Positions 49,099 to 58,057 of a stretch of 64,000 bases of DNA are shown here, in pieces. The stretch lies in contig JANYCU010000011.1 of assembly GCA_025360125.1 (NCBI GenBank), forward strand, positions 62,001 to 126,000, given 5' to 3'. The stretch's first letter is position 1; the number at the start of each line of letters is the position of its first letter. The translations under genes were made by a program, and so were the position numbers. The notes below the pieces were generated by a model that worked only from the letters and a program-made list of their open reading frames with translations, was not told where the DNA came from and searched no databases. Source of the stretch: Armatimonadota bacterium. GTDB taxonomy: Bacteria > Armatimonadota > Fimbriimonadia > Fimbriimonadales > Fimbriimonadaceae.

Positions 49099-50802
49099 AT
49101 GTCCGTCGGACGACTTTTGCTTTGCCTCCACACACACATGCCGTACGTGTTGAGTCACGGCAAAAGCCCCCACGGGACCGACTGGATCCACGAGGCGGCG
49201 ATCGAATGCTACTTACCCCTCTTGCATGCCCTCGACCGACTGAATAATCAAGGAATTAAGCCACGCTGGACGGTCAACATGACCCCGATCCTCGCTGAAC
49301 AGCTTGAGGATCCATCGTACAAAGACAGCCTTATTGAGTACTGCAACGAGAAGATCGCGGCGGCAAAAGTCGACGCCAAGAACTTCAAGCAAGAAGGCCC
49401 GATGTGGATGGAAGGACTTTCGCATTTTTGGATTGGCCAATACGAAAAGCAACTCGACCAATTCGTCAATCGATGGAACCACTCGATCATCGCGGGATTT
49501 CGATACTTTCAGGAACAAGGCTGCATCGAAGTCATCACGAGCGGCGCCACTCATGGTTACCAGCCTTTGCTCGGAACTGACGAGAGCTGTAAGGTCCAGG
49601 TCAAGCTGGGCGTGCAGACTTACGAAAAGCATTTTGGCCGAAAGCCGCGTGGCATCTGGCTTCCCGAGTGCGCCTACCGTCCGCGCTACGACTGGAAGCC
49701 ACCAACCGACGACAACGCCACGCCGTGGCCACGAATGGGCACCGAAGAGATTCTAAAGGACGAAGGCATCGAATACTTCTTCGTCGACTCACACATGATC
49801 CGCGGCGGAAACCCGATTGGCACTTATGGGGCGAAATTCCCCCAACTCGCCGAGATGTTTGCCCGCTCCAGCAAGTACTTCACTCCACCCGCCGAGTACC
49901 GCAGCGAATACGAACATTATCTATTGCCTAACGGCGTCGTCTGCTTTGCCCGCGACCCCCAAACAACGGTTAAGGTTTGGTCTGGCGAAGTCGGCTATCC
50001 CGGCGATCCGCAGTACCTTGAGTTTCACAAGCAGCTTTATCCGGGCCGACACAAGTATTGGCGGATCAGCGAGAATAAAGCCGATTTGGGCCAGAAACTG
50101 CCGTACGACCCGTACAAGGCCTTCGAAAAGATCCAAGACCATGCCGCCGATATGGTGACGCTTTTGAAAGAGACCTTAGCGACCTACAAAGGGCAAGCCG
50201 ACCGAAATGGAACCGTGGTGGCGATGTACGACACCGAGCTTTTTGGCCACTGGTGGTGGGAAGGGCCGGAGTTCTTGTATGAGTTGGCGCGCTTGCTTCA
50301 TGCCGATGGGAACGTGGACATGGTGAGCGGAGGGGACGTGCTTGATATCGACCCAGCCAAACACCTGATTACTCTGCCCGAAGGATGTTGGGGCGAAGGC
50401 GGATACCACACGATTTGGCTCAACGAAGACAACGTTTGGACGTGGGAAAAGCTGTATGACGTTGAGCGAAAGATGCGCAAAATGTCTCGCGAATGGGCGG
50501 GCGGGGCGGCGGATGAGATCATTCGTCAGGCAGCACGCGAAATGCTCCTAGCCGAAGCGAGCGACTGGCAGTTTCTGATCTCGACGTTTGCGGCGAAGGA
50601 CTATGCCGAGATTCGCTTTTCAGATCACATCGATCGGTTCTTAGAGCTTTATCGATATGCCGAGCGAGTTTTTGGAGGCGGGGAACTAACCTCGAAGGAA
50701 CAAGAGTTTCTTAAGGAATGTCAAGAAAAGGACTCACCTTTTGCCGAGCTTGACATCACGATGTGGGCAAATAACCCCGAAACGGGAGCAAAGATACAAT
50801 GA
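49099..50802 (+). CDS. GH57 1,4-alpha-glucan branching enzyme
   Basis: A 567-residue GH57 enzyme related to archaeal and Thermus-type branching enzymes. The N-terminal LCLHTHMPYV, the nucleophile E190 in GIWLPECAYRP and the acid/base region D378 in MYDTELFGHWWWEGPEFL are all present, with DUF1957-type C-terminal helices (ASDWQFLISTFAAKDYAEIRFSDH). It adds alpha-1,6 branches to glycogen-like glucan in the cytoplasm. No other glycogen genes are in the window. Its stop overlaps the next start (ATGA). Confidence 0.92.
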   Translation: MSVGRLLLCLHTHMPYVLSHGKSPHGTDWIHEAAIECYLPLLHALDRLNNQGIKPRWTVNMTPILAEQLEDPSYKDSLIEYCNEKIAAAKVDAKNFKQEGPMWMEGLSHFWIGQYEKQLDQFVNRWNHSIIAGFRYFQEQGCIEVITSGATHGYQPLLGTDESCKVQVKLGVQTYEKHFGRKPRGIWLPECAYRPRYDWKPPTDDNATPWPRMGTEEILKDEGIEYFFVDSHMIRGGNPIGTYGAKFPQLAEMFARSSKYFTPPAEYRSEYEHYLLPNGVVCFARDPQTTVKVWSGEVGYPGDPQYLEFHKQLYPGRHKYWRISENKADLGQKLPYDPYKAFEKIQDHAADMVTLLKETLATYKGQADRNGTVVAMYDTELFGHWWWEGPEFLYELARLLHADGNVDMVSGGDVLDIDPAKHLITLPEGCWGEGGYHTIWLNEDNVWTWEKLYDVERKMRKMSREWAGGAADEIIRQAAREMLLAEASDWQFLISTFAAKDYAEIRFSDHIDRFLELYRYAERVFGGGELTSKEQEFLKECQEKDSPFAELDITMWANNPETGAKIQ

Positions 50803-51812
50803 ATGGAATGAAATCAAGTTTTGCGATTTTGGCGCTAGTCGCCATTGGCGCGGTCGGTTGTAAAAACGGCGAAACGAATAACTCACCTCTGCCGGGTGGT
50901 TCGTCTAATTCGACGAATAGTCCTGTAGCCAACAATGCTCCGGCTACCAACAACGCTCCGGCGACGAATAACGCGCCTGAAGCGAATAATGCTCCGACCA
51001 CGAAGACCTCAGTTACCAATTCAGGCACCAACAAAACCACGCTGGGCCCAGAGCTGGTTAACCCGAAAGGGCCAGGCGAAGATAAGACGTGGAAGAAAAA
51101 TGAAATTGACGCCAAGAAGCTTGCCGAAATCGTTGATGCAACGATGAAGACCCTCAAAGACGTCAAGATGTCTTTTCACCTTGACGTAGAGCTTCCCGAC
51201 AAACGAGGGTTCTTTGAAGACAAATGCATCATTGCCGATCAATCAAGGTTCTATCTCAACTACGCCGTGTTCGTTCCCGGTCGCAATTTGCACTATGACA
51301 CCTTCCTCGTCCGCCGACTGAATGGCAGCAAAGAGTATTCGACCTACGTTACCGACAAGTACGTGCCGGGGCGGATGGCCCCAAACCCCGACATCCTCAA
51401 CGGTTGGATGCTGAGTTCAACCCACTATATTTGTTCGGGCATTGGCACGGCGAAAAGGCCATTCACTGACCTGATCGTAGCGGCTCAAAAAGCGAAATGG
51501 AAAATCAGCGTTGAAGAAAAGAAGTTTGAGAAATCCTCTTACCAGCGCATCATCATGGAGTCCCCGGCTACTTCGAAGGCATCAAAACGCCGATACGAAT
51601 TGATGATTCATCCGCAGAAACTGCTGCCTGTATCATTCTTTAGCGTTATTCTTGACAAGAAACGGACGATTGGAGCGCTTGACATTTCATGGGAAAAGAG
51701 CGACAAGCCATTAACCGAAGCTGACCTCAATCCGACTCAAAAGGTCGACCCAGTCAAAGTTTTGACGCCCGAAGAGGCCGCCAAGCAAGGACTTAAACCG
51801 AGCGGCACTTAA
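50799..51812 (+). CDS. lipoprotein with NNAP repeat linker
   Basis: A 337-residue lipoprotein: FAILALVAIGAVGC is the signal and lipobox. A linker of NNAPAT units (about residues 47-67) encoded by a short degenerate tandem repeat follows. The folded part (KLAEIVDATMKTLKDVKMSFHLDVELP, then several long strands) resembles LolA/LppX-like lipoproteins that hold hydrophobic ligands; this is tentative. It is coupled to the GH57 gene by a four-base overlap, though a functional link is unclear. Confidence 0.75.
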   Translation: MNGMKSSFAILALVAIGAVGCKNGETNNSPLPGGSSNSTNSPVANNAPATNNAPATNNAPEANNAPTTKTSVTNSGTNKTTLGPELVNPKGPGEDKTWKKNEIDAKKLAEIVDATMKTLKDVKMSFHLDVELPDKRGFFEDKCIIADQSRFYLNYAVFVPGRNLHYDTFLVRRLNGSKEYSTYVTDKYVPGRMAPNPDILNGWMLSSTHYICSGIGTAKRPFTDLIVAAQKAKWKISVEEKKFEKSSYQRIIMESPATSKASKRRYELMIHPQKLLPVSFFSVILDKKRTIGALDISWEKSDKPLTEADLNPTQKVDPVKVLTPEEAAKQGLKPSGT

Positions 51813-53779
51813 GGCTTTTTCGCGGCAAAAACTTTGATGCCCTTCAAGTGGGCAGGTTTATCGGTAAGGTTCTCGATTCGAACATACCGTGCAGTGTTCG
51901 GCGACGGTCGATAGATTGTATCGCCCGTCTGTCCGTATGACGATCGGAAAAGCTCCGCATTGATCTCATCGATCCACACATCGGCTTGGTCAACCTTATC
52001 GGTTGTGCCGTAAACCTTTACGTTAAATCTTTGGGGGACTTCGCCCTGAATGTCTAACTCACCAAGCAGCCGATCACGACCAAGATCGATCTCGACCCAA
52101 CCTTTCGCAGGCAGAACATATTCAGTATCGGGGTTATCATCCACCAGGCCCGCCAATTGGGCTGGGAATGATTTAGCGCTGTCGTTTGCGGGCTTACCGA
52201 CAATGAGGTTTGTTTCCGTATTAATCGGCCATGGGCCGAAATTGAACGGAAGATCAATCGAAATAGCCAGTCGGTTGCCGCGCGCAAACAAGTCAGAAAA
52301 GTTTGAGATCGGTGTCACCAATGTTTCGGTAACTCCGTTAAGCGTTGCGGTGATAGTCACATCGCCAACCGCATTAGCTGGCAGCTTTGGCATGATAAAG
52401 ATTCCCGTCTTTTCCGCCTTAATGTCGTGAGTTTCGCTCTCCGATGTCTTGACTGAAACCGACACATCTTCCATGGGTTGATCATCGATATTCACAATTC
52501 TTGCCAAAATCACCTTGGGATACTGGAGTTTGCCATTCATCAATAAGTCGACCTGCGGCATCGAAAGGGGGCCGCCATCGACCATCGTCATCTGCCGAAC
52601 GAATTTATTTCGGGTTGGGCGTACGGGAATGACGAGGCCGCTAAGCAGCATCGTCTCCATTTGGCGAGCACCAGTGGAGAGTTTTTGCACTTCCGGTAGC
52701 AGTGTCTCGTTGGTTTCTCCTTCCCCGTTGACGTACTTCATCGCGCCGTACTTGGCGAAACTATAAAAGCTTTGGTCGACGTTCCAGCTATTCCAAATCC
52801 GAGTTCCAACGGGGTTTTGCTTCACCCACTGTCCGCCTGGGTCAACAGTTAGAACCTCTTGAGGAATGTTGGGATCTTCAAAGTTGGCGACAACTCGCAT
52901 CAAAGCTCCGCGTGGATCTTTCGAATTGTTTCCGGGCGTCAAGTTGATCTTCGATGTGGTTTCGGTTCCGAGCTTATTGGTGCCGCGAAAGACGTCGACG
53001 GTCTTGATCGGAGCCGATGCATGAAGACTCATGATGTCACCGTCGTGAGTTGCAAAAAAGTGCGGATCTGTGACTGCAGCATTTTCGAGTTTCAGCTCAA
53101 GTCGTGGACGCCCCTCGGGCGACTTCGAACTCCAAACACTCGACTCCTGGGTGAACTCAATGAGGAAACCGTAGTTTTCCCCTTCGTGGGTTTTCCAATG
53201 CTGCAAAGTCGGGCCCAAATTCGAAATACGAATTTCGCCATTTTTGACCTCAATCTTTTCGTCAACGGTTTCGGTGTCATCGCGTCCGCTCGCACCCCCG
53301 CTTTGCCATCCAGAGACGTCACCGCCTGCTTTGTTCCAGGTGACTCCGGCGGCGAATGGGACTTCTTTCGGATTGGTCGCTTTGACTTCCTTTCCTTGAA
53401 TCCGGCGCTGGAGAATGCTGACGCCCGGGTTGAACCAGGGTCGCTTGAGCACTTTGACTGCTTTGACCGATGCTTTATCGGTTTCGGCCATAGTGAGAAC
53501 GAGGGTCGCATCGACAATTTTGCTTTGCCTAAGTGTCGCGATATCGATGCTGCCAAATCGAAGTAAGACTTTTCGCTGGTTACTGCCCGATAGGGCGTAG
53601 TTCGTGGGAATGGAAAGATCGGGGCCCTGGGCGTCAATTTCCCCTTCGGTGACATCCCAATACTTCTGGTGAACGCCCGCAAATGGGCCCATCAACTCGC
53701 TGCCCCGAGACAAAATAATGTCCGGCGCTGCGGCCAAAGATGTCGATAACGGTAAGGCAGACAGCAAAAAGGGGATCAC
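51809..53779 (-). CDS. secreted DNRLRE-like protein with C-terminal discoidin-like domain
   Basis: A 656-residue exported protein: signal FLLSALPLSTSLAAAPD. Residues about 65-215 resemble a DNRLRE domain (KVLLRFGSIDIATL, VTWNKAGGDVSGWQSGGASGRDD, HEGENYGFLIEF). A middle region holds Ig-like strands. The last 140 residues (DNPDTEYVLPAKGWVEIDLGRDRLLGELDIQG) resemble an F5/8-type carbohydrate-binding domain. The start GTG at 53779 lies inside a terminator hairpin; a TTG at 53767 would give a shorter signal. Its stop interlocks with that of the convergent lipoprotein gene. Confidence 0.75.
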   Translation of the reverse strand: MIPFLLSALPLSTSLAAAPDIILSRGSELMGPFAGVHQKYWDVTEGEIDAQGPDLSIPTNYALSGSNQRKVLLRFGSIDIATLRQSKIVDATLVLTMAETDKASVKAVKVLKRPWFNPGVSILQRRIQGKEVKATNPKEVPFAAGVTWNKAGGDVSGWQSGGASGRDDTETVDEKIEVKNGEIRISNLGPTLQHWKTHEGENYGFLIEFTQESSVWSSKSPEGRPRLELKLENAAVTDPHFFATHDGDIMSLHASAPIKTVDVFRGTNKLGTETTSKINLTPGNNSKDPRGALMRVVANFEDPNIPQEVLTVDPGGQWVKQNPVGTRIWNSWNVDQSFYSFAKYGAMKYVNGEGETNETLLPEVQKLSTGARQMETMLLSGLVIPVRPTRNKFVRQMTMVDGGPLSMPQVDLLMNGKLQYPKVILARIVNIDDQPMEDVSVSVKTSESETHDIKAEKTGIFIMPKLPANAVGDVTITATLNGVTETLVTPISNFSDLFARGNRLAISIDLPFNFGPWPINTETNLIVGKPANDSAKSFPAQLAGLVDDNPDTEYVLPAKGWVEIDLGRDRLLGELDIQGEVPQRFNVKVYGTTDKVDQADVWIDEINAELFRSSYGQTGDTIYRPSPNTARYVRIENLTDKPAHLKGIKVFAAKKP

Positions 53780-53800
53780 CTTTATAGGTTATCCCCTTTT
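53767..53800 (-). terminator. strong terminator hairpin overlapping the next start codon
   Basis: AAAAGGGGAT (53767-53776) pairs with ATCCCCTTTT (53791-53800), extended by ACC/GGT around loop TTTATA, so on the minus strand it ends in a T run. It would terminate the small basic-protein gene, whose stop is at 53815. The annotated GTG start of the following gene (53779) is inside it, and the loop reads TATAAA on the minus strand. Confidence 0.75.
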
Positions 53801-53814
53801 AAGCAAAAATTTCG

Positions 53815-54033
53815 CTATTCAGCAACAGCAGGAGCTTCTTCGGTTTTCTTCGCAGGCTTCTTTGCAGCAGCTGGCTTGGCGGCAGCTTTTGGAGCGGCTG
53901 GCTTTGGAGCGGCCACTTTCTTTTCTTTTTTGCCACCGGATGCAGCTTCAGCCTTGGCGACTCGGATCGCGTCTTTAATAATTTGTTCTTTTCGGTGCCG
54001 TTTTGTCCGAATTTCTTTGTTTCTAACTCGCAT
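53815..54033 (-). CDS. small Lys/Ala/Pro-rich basic protein (72 aa)
   Basis: The N-terminal half MRVRNKEIRTKRHRKEQIIK is very basic and helical; the C-terminal half is an Ala-Lys-Pro low-complexity tail (PKPAAPKAAAKPAAAKKPAKK) like those of histone H1-like or nucleic-acid-binding proteins. It probably binds RNA or DNA, but I cannot name a family. A strong terminator follows it, indicating an expressed monocistronic or operon-final gene. Confidence 0.65.
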   Translation of the reverse strand: MRVRNKEIRTKRHRKEQIIKDAIRVAKAEAASGGKKEKKVAAPKPAAPKAAAKPAAAKKPAKKTEEAPAVAE

Positions 54034-54069
54034 AAGTTTTCCTAGTTGTTTAAGATACCCGTTTTGACG

Positions 54070-55047
54070 CTATCGGAACACCTGCCCAATTTGCTGAAGG
54101 TCTTCGGCGCTTGGAACTGCTACGCCAACTTTGCGAACAACGCTGGCCGCTGTGTGGGAAGCGAGTCTCAAGGCGTCCTCGCCCAAGGGTCCAAAAGTCG
54201 CGCAAAGAGCGAGGGTTGCAATGACGGTGTCACCCGCTCCAGCTTCATCGTAAACCTCAACTCGGATCGCGGGCACGCTAAGGGCTTCCTTATCGTTGGC
54301 AACGACCATGCCGCTTGCGCCCAAAGTTATGACCAGTGAGGAAATATCAAGTTTTTCTCGGAGTCGCTTGGCAATATCGACCGCATCGGCATCGTCGATC
54401 GGCTTTAACATCCCCATCGCGGACGTAGCTTCAAAGCGATTGAGGCTCACCACATCGGCTCCCCGATAGAAATGCGCTGAATCGGGCTTGGCGTTCGCAA
54501 CGACGGGCACGCCGAGTTCTTTACCAAGGGCGATGATTCGTTCGATCACGGGACCAGGAATGGCTCCCTTTTGGTAGTCGCTGAGTAAAAGGACGTCACG
54601 ACCTTTCATCGTTTCCTTGACCCGCTGGACCAAGGCTTCGATCATTGCCGGGTCAATAGGTGTTTCTTCTTCAACGTCAATTCGCAGAACTTGGTGCGAA
54701 TGGTTGGCGATAACCCTTGTTTTTCTCGTTGTGGGTCGAGAGGCATCCCGAAAAACTTCGACCGGGCTCACACCGCTCAGTTGTAGGGCCGCTTCCAAGC
54801 TGTCGGCAGCTGAATCATCTCCGATAACCCCTACAACGCCCGTATTGGCTCCCAGAGCCATCAGATTCATTGCTACGTTTGCCGCGCCACCCGGTACCGA
54901 CGACACTCGGTCTTGTTTCACGACGATGACGGGGGCTTCTTGGCTAATTCGGCTGGCCGACCCAAAAATGTATTCGTCCAGCATTAAGTCGCCAACGACT
55001 AACGCAGATTTACTCGGGAATTCGGCTAAATATTGAGTGACCTTCAT
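54070..55047 (-). CDS. D-glycero-beta-D-manno-heptose-7-phosphate kinase (RfaE1/HldA-like)
   Basis: A 325-residue PfkB-family sugar kinase. ALVVGDLMLDEYIFG, then RISQEAPVIVV, PGGAANVAMNLMALGA and the catalytic Asp region YDEAGAGDTVIATLA match the HldE N-terminal kinase domain, although the common DVTGAGDT reads DEAGAGDT. It makes heptose 1,7-bisphosphate for ADP-heptose and LPS-type core. No nucleotidyltransferase domain is attached. It overlaps the downstream end of lgt by four bases. Confidence 0.87.
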   Translation of the reverse strand: MKVTQYLAEFPSKSALVVGDLMLDEYIFGSASRISQEAPVIVVKQDRVSSVPGGAANVAMNLMALGANTGVVGVIGDDSAADSLEAALQLSGVSPVEVFRDASRPTTRKTRVIANHSHQVLRIDVEEETPIDPAMIEALVQRVKETMKGRDVLLLSDYQKGAIPGPVIERIIALGKELGVPVVANAKPDSAHFYRGADVVSLNRFEATSAMGMLKPIDDADAVDIAKRLREKLDISSLVITLGASGMVVANDKEALSVPAIRVEVYDEAGAGDTVIATLALCATFGPLGEDALRLASHTAASVVRKVGVAVPSAEDLQQIGQVFR

Positions 55048-55802
55048 GCTTCAACCACTCGCTTTCGGGCGCGAGCTACGAACATTGCGCCCACGATCAT
55101 GATTCCGGCAGCCATCACATGACCCTCGGTGAACGGTAAGGTTCCAATCGTCGTCGAAGACGCTCCCGCACGGAAAAATTCATAAATAAAGCGGGCTAGG
55201 CCGTGCAAAATCATCATCATTCCGAAGGTGAATCCTTGCCTTGGGTTCCGCTTTTCGAGCCAAATCAGCAAGAAGAATGCGCCGACGTTCATGAGCGAAT
55301 CATAAACCTGAGCAGGCTGATTGTATTGATGATTTTCGTAGCTGAATACCCGCAGAAAGAAACTTTCGGGGGCAGGCTGACCGTGGCAGCAACCATTGAG
55401 TAAGCAACCAATTCTTCCGATGGCATGACCAATCAGAAACGCCGGGGCAATGATATCGAGATAAGCCAATGGTGAAACGCCCTTTCGCTTGCAAGCGTAA
55501 GCCGCGACGATGGTTCCAACGATGAATCCGCCGAAGCTGGTCAGACCCTGAAATTGGATGCTGAGAAGTTCGCCCACGTGGGTCGAGTAATACTTCCATT
55601 CTTGAGCGATGAAGAAAATCCGGGCTCCAAGGATTCCGGAAATGATCAACCAATAGGAAATATCGACGATTGTGTCTGGGTTGACTCCATGAGAGGGAGC
55701 CCGTTTGCGAGCCAGGGTCAAACCCGCCAACAGGGCAAGGACCATGATCACCCCAAAGCTCGCCAACTTAAAACTTCCGTAGTGGAAAATGGTTGGATAC
55801 AT
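55044..55802 (-). CDS. lgt: prolipoprotein diacylglyceryl transferase
   Basis: Lgt adds diacylglycerol to the lipobox cysteine of prolipoproteins in the inner membrane. The 252-residue protein has seven membrane segments, the essential His in YHYG-like FHYGSF near the start, and the Lgt signature HAIGRIGCLLNGCCHG. The late RFIYEFFRAG segment is also conserved. Several lipoprotein substrates are encoded in this window. It precedes the heptose kinase gene with an ATGA overlap. Confidence 0.96.
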   Translation of the reverse strand: MYPTIFHYGSFKLASFGVIMVLALLAGLTLARKRAPSHGVNPDTIVDISYWLIISGILGARIFFIAQEWKYYSTHVGELLSIQFQGLTSFGGFIVGTIVAAYACKRKGVSPLAYLDIIAPAFLIGHAIGRIGCLLNGCCHGQPAPESFFLRVFSYENHQYNQPAQVYDSLMNVGAFFLLIWLEKRNPRQGFTFGMMMILHGLARFIYEFFRAGASSTTIGTLPFTEGHVMAAGIMIVGAMFVARARKRVVEA

Positions 55803-55823
55803 ATTTGTACTGAAGTTTACAGC

Positions 55824-56300
55824 TTAGATCGCAAAGCGGTTCCGATAAGTGGACTCATATCGGTGAATTAGCTCGTGGATTTCGTCGGGATGAGCCTCGG
55901 CATATCGGAGCGCGGCCTTCAATTCGCTAATTGGAATTTGAGGGAAATTGGTCATCAATCGATCCAAATTGCCTGACTGCTCGAAATCTCGATAAACTTC
56001 CCAAACCGCAACTTGACTTGAAACCAAGCGAGCCACGCCGCCAATCATGTCGATCCGGTGGTCGCCCGTGTTCTGGAAGTGCTCCAGCTTGTCATGTAGA
56101 ACTTCGGGTGACAGATTTAGCTGGATTGATGCGGCATCAAGGGATAGGGTTCCGTCGCCAACGGCGCGGATAGCGAGCTCCTCATACAAAAATGGATATC
56201 GGTTCCACAGGGCTTGAAGAAGCTCTTCAAGTCGGCCGGGATTGAGTTGACCTAACAATTCCAACTCCTTCAACTGCCAAGGCTGAAATTCACGCATCAT
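55824..56300 (-). CDS. DUF433-containing regulatory-like protein
   Basis: From the ATG at 56300 the protein is about 158 residues. The N-terminal part is helical (FQPWQLKELELLGQLNPGRLEELLQALWNRYP). The C-terminal 80 residues match the DUF433 winged-helix-like domain: GGVARLVSSQVAVWEVYRDF, then NFPQIPISELKAALRYAEAHPDEI. DUF433 proteins are often antitoxins of PIN or DUF5615 toxins, but no such toxin is adjacent here. Twelve codons upstream of the chosen Met look non-native. Confidence 0.75.
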   Translation of the reverse strand: MMREFQPWQLKELELLGQLNPGRLEELLQALWNRYPFLYEELAIRAVGDGTLSLDAASIQLNLSPEVLHDKLEHFQNTGDHRIDMIGGVARLVSSQVAVWEVYRDFEQSGNLDRLMTNFPQIPISELKAALRYAEAHPDEIHELIHRYESTYRNRFAI

Positions 56301-56417
56301 CGTCTCTTTTTTGCGCGAACGACATTGGTCGCACACTTATTATGACTCCAAAAAAACAGGGCGTGCTTCGCACCAATGGTTTGACATTGGCAAGTGAATC
56401 GCTATGAACGTCGAGCT

Positions 56418-57386
56418 TCAGAGCACGAGAATTATGGAGAATTCCTTCCCACCAGCATAGCCTACTATTGTCAGTGAGTACTGATTTGTAAGCGTGGCTT
56501 CTTCGAGGGCCGCCATTTCGTCGCTGGACGGTACTCGACCCGCGTTCCCAGAAAACTCCTTGTGCAGCCCAATTATTGTGTCGAAATCAAACGGCACTTT
56601 TTGCTTGAGCTCCCTCATATCCTTCACTTTTCGCCGCAATTTCGTACTCTTCCAAATCGGATCAGTAAGGAGGTCGTCGATACCGACATCGAGCGAGGAC
56701 ACCTCTTGATCGTAGTAATTCCTAAACGCCTCGAGCGCATCGCGAGTGAGATTCATCTCTTGTGCTACAGATCCCGGCAACAAAAGCTTATATTGCGCAC
56801 CAAGATCATCAGGCATGCTTTTCATTCTCGCAACTATTTCAGAATGAGTTGCGAGCAACGTTGCTTGCGATTCTAAAAGGACTTCCTTAGTGCCAGGGAT
56901 CAAGCTAAAGGAGGGGCCAAATTCGAAGTTCACTGGATTCCCCTGCACGACGGCGGAAGACCGCAACTCCGTGAGAAAAGCGAGGTTAGTAGTTGGAGTC
57001 GGAATAATGCTTGGATTATTCTTAAAGATCGATGCGGCGAACTGTTCAAATTCAGGCGTCGCCATTTGCTGGTACTGAAAAGGTTTGCCGAGTCCGGTCT
57101 TTAGCAATAGTGCTTGAAGATGCTTCCTGAACCGGAGTCCGACGTATCGCGGAAAAGTCTTTTTTATGAATACAAATGAAGAGTCCGCCTGTTTTGCGCA
57201 AAGCAGATCGTCGTCGAACTTTTCGAAATGCCTAAGCCCGTGTACTTTCTCAGCAGCTTTGAAAAGCGAGGTATAAGACCCCTTATCCCCGACCCCAGAC
57301 AGGATAACCCCGCTGGGCACGATATTGAGCTGAGTCCCGGCCCTTGTCGACAGCAAAGCAAGTACAACGGCCGGGACTAAAACCAC
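56418..57386 (-). CDS. secreted protein of unknown function (322 aa)
   Basis: The start is a GTG at 57386, directly abutting the stop of the upstream gene, with GGAGG seven bases before it. LVPAVVLALLSTRAGTQ is a likely signal peptide. The mature part is charged and mostly helical (FRKHLQALLLKTGL, DALEAFRNYYDQEVSSLDVGIDDLL, KSTKLRRKVKDMRELKQK) with a strand-rich end. No family recognised. Coupling to the upstream frameshifted gene suggests a two-protein export module. Confidence 0.65.
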   Translation of the reverse strand: MVLVPAVVLALLSTRAGTQLNIVPSGVILSGVGDKGSYTSLFKAAEKVHGLRHFEKFDDDLLCAKQADSSFVFIKKTFPRYVGLRFRKHLQALLLKTGLGKPFQYQQMATPEFEQFAASIFKNNPSIIPTPTTNLAFLTELRSSAVVQGNPVNFEFGPSFSLIPGTKEVLLESQATLLATHSEIVARMKSMPDDLGAQYKLLLPGSVAQEMNLTRDALEAFRNYYDQEVSSLDVGIDDLLTDPIWKSTKLRRKVKDMRELKQKVPFDFDTIIGLHKEFSGNAGRVPSSDEMAALEEATLTNQYSLTIVGYAGGKEFSIILVL

Positions 57387-57888
57387 CTAAGAGCCTCCGC
57401 CAGCGGTTTGACCCGCTTTCTTATATTCTTCTCGTCGTTCTTGGTTCATATTGGTGGCATTGTATCGCCATTTTTCGACTCCGTAGCGCCCATCATGTGT
57501 TGGATCTGAACTTGCGATAGTACTCTTATAGCGTGTAGAAAAAATGCATACTCCGTATTGATCGGCTGTTGCGGTGACTTTAAATCCCACGTTGGTGACA
57601 TTGCACAAGGTCTGGTATGGGGCCGGTCCAGGGAGCGCTCAAACTAGCGTCCTCGTTAATTGTTTCCCAAACATGGGTTACTTGAGGAAAATAATAGTCA
57701 ACAGATGAAAATGGTTCGTTACCGGAAACAGATATTGACGAAGGATAGAGAGCGGCAATTTCTTCGATGTTGACAACCTTTGTCCACACCTCGGTTCCGC
57801 CCCCACCTGTTTGAGCTTGGCTCAGTGCACAAAAGCCGACCGTTAGACCAGCAATGACGAGTTTTGTTGCGTTCTTAGTAAATCGCAT
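57387..57888 (-). pseudogene. small secreted protein interrupted by a frameshift
   Basis: One frame from 57888 encodes a signal peptide (LVIAGLTVGFCALSQAQ) and a mature start rich in Thr, Val and Glu, ending prematurely at SAPWTGPIPDLVQCHQRGI (57580). A second frame continues from inside this region, APYQTLCNVTNVGFKVTATADQYG, to a stop at 57387. A TGA upstream in the second frame confines the shift to about 57609-57645, most simply at the CCCC run near 57617. Corrected, it would be about 166 residues. It may be a true mutation, a phase-variable tract or a sequencing error. Confidence 0.65.
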
Positions 57889-58057
57889 CCTGCCACGATA
57901 CCTAAACAGGGGGATGTACTTTCAAAAATATCTACCTTTTTTAAAGAATTTTTGAAAATATCCCTTCTTTTAGCCTAACTATTGCGAGCATTTTACCTAT
58001 TCAGGCTAATCGGTACCCCTAACTACAGTAAGTCCTTTTGATTTGCAGAACTCCGTG

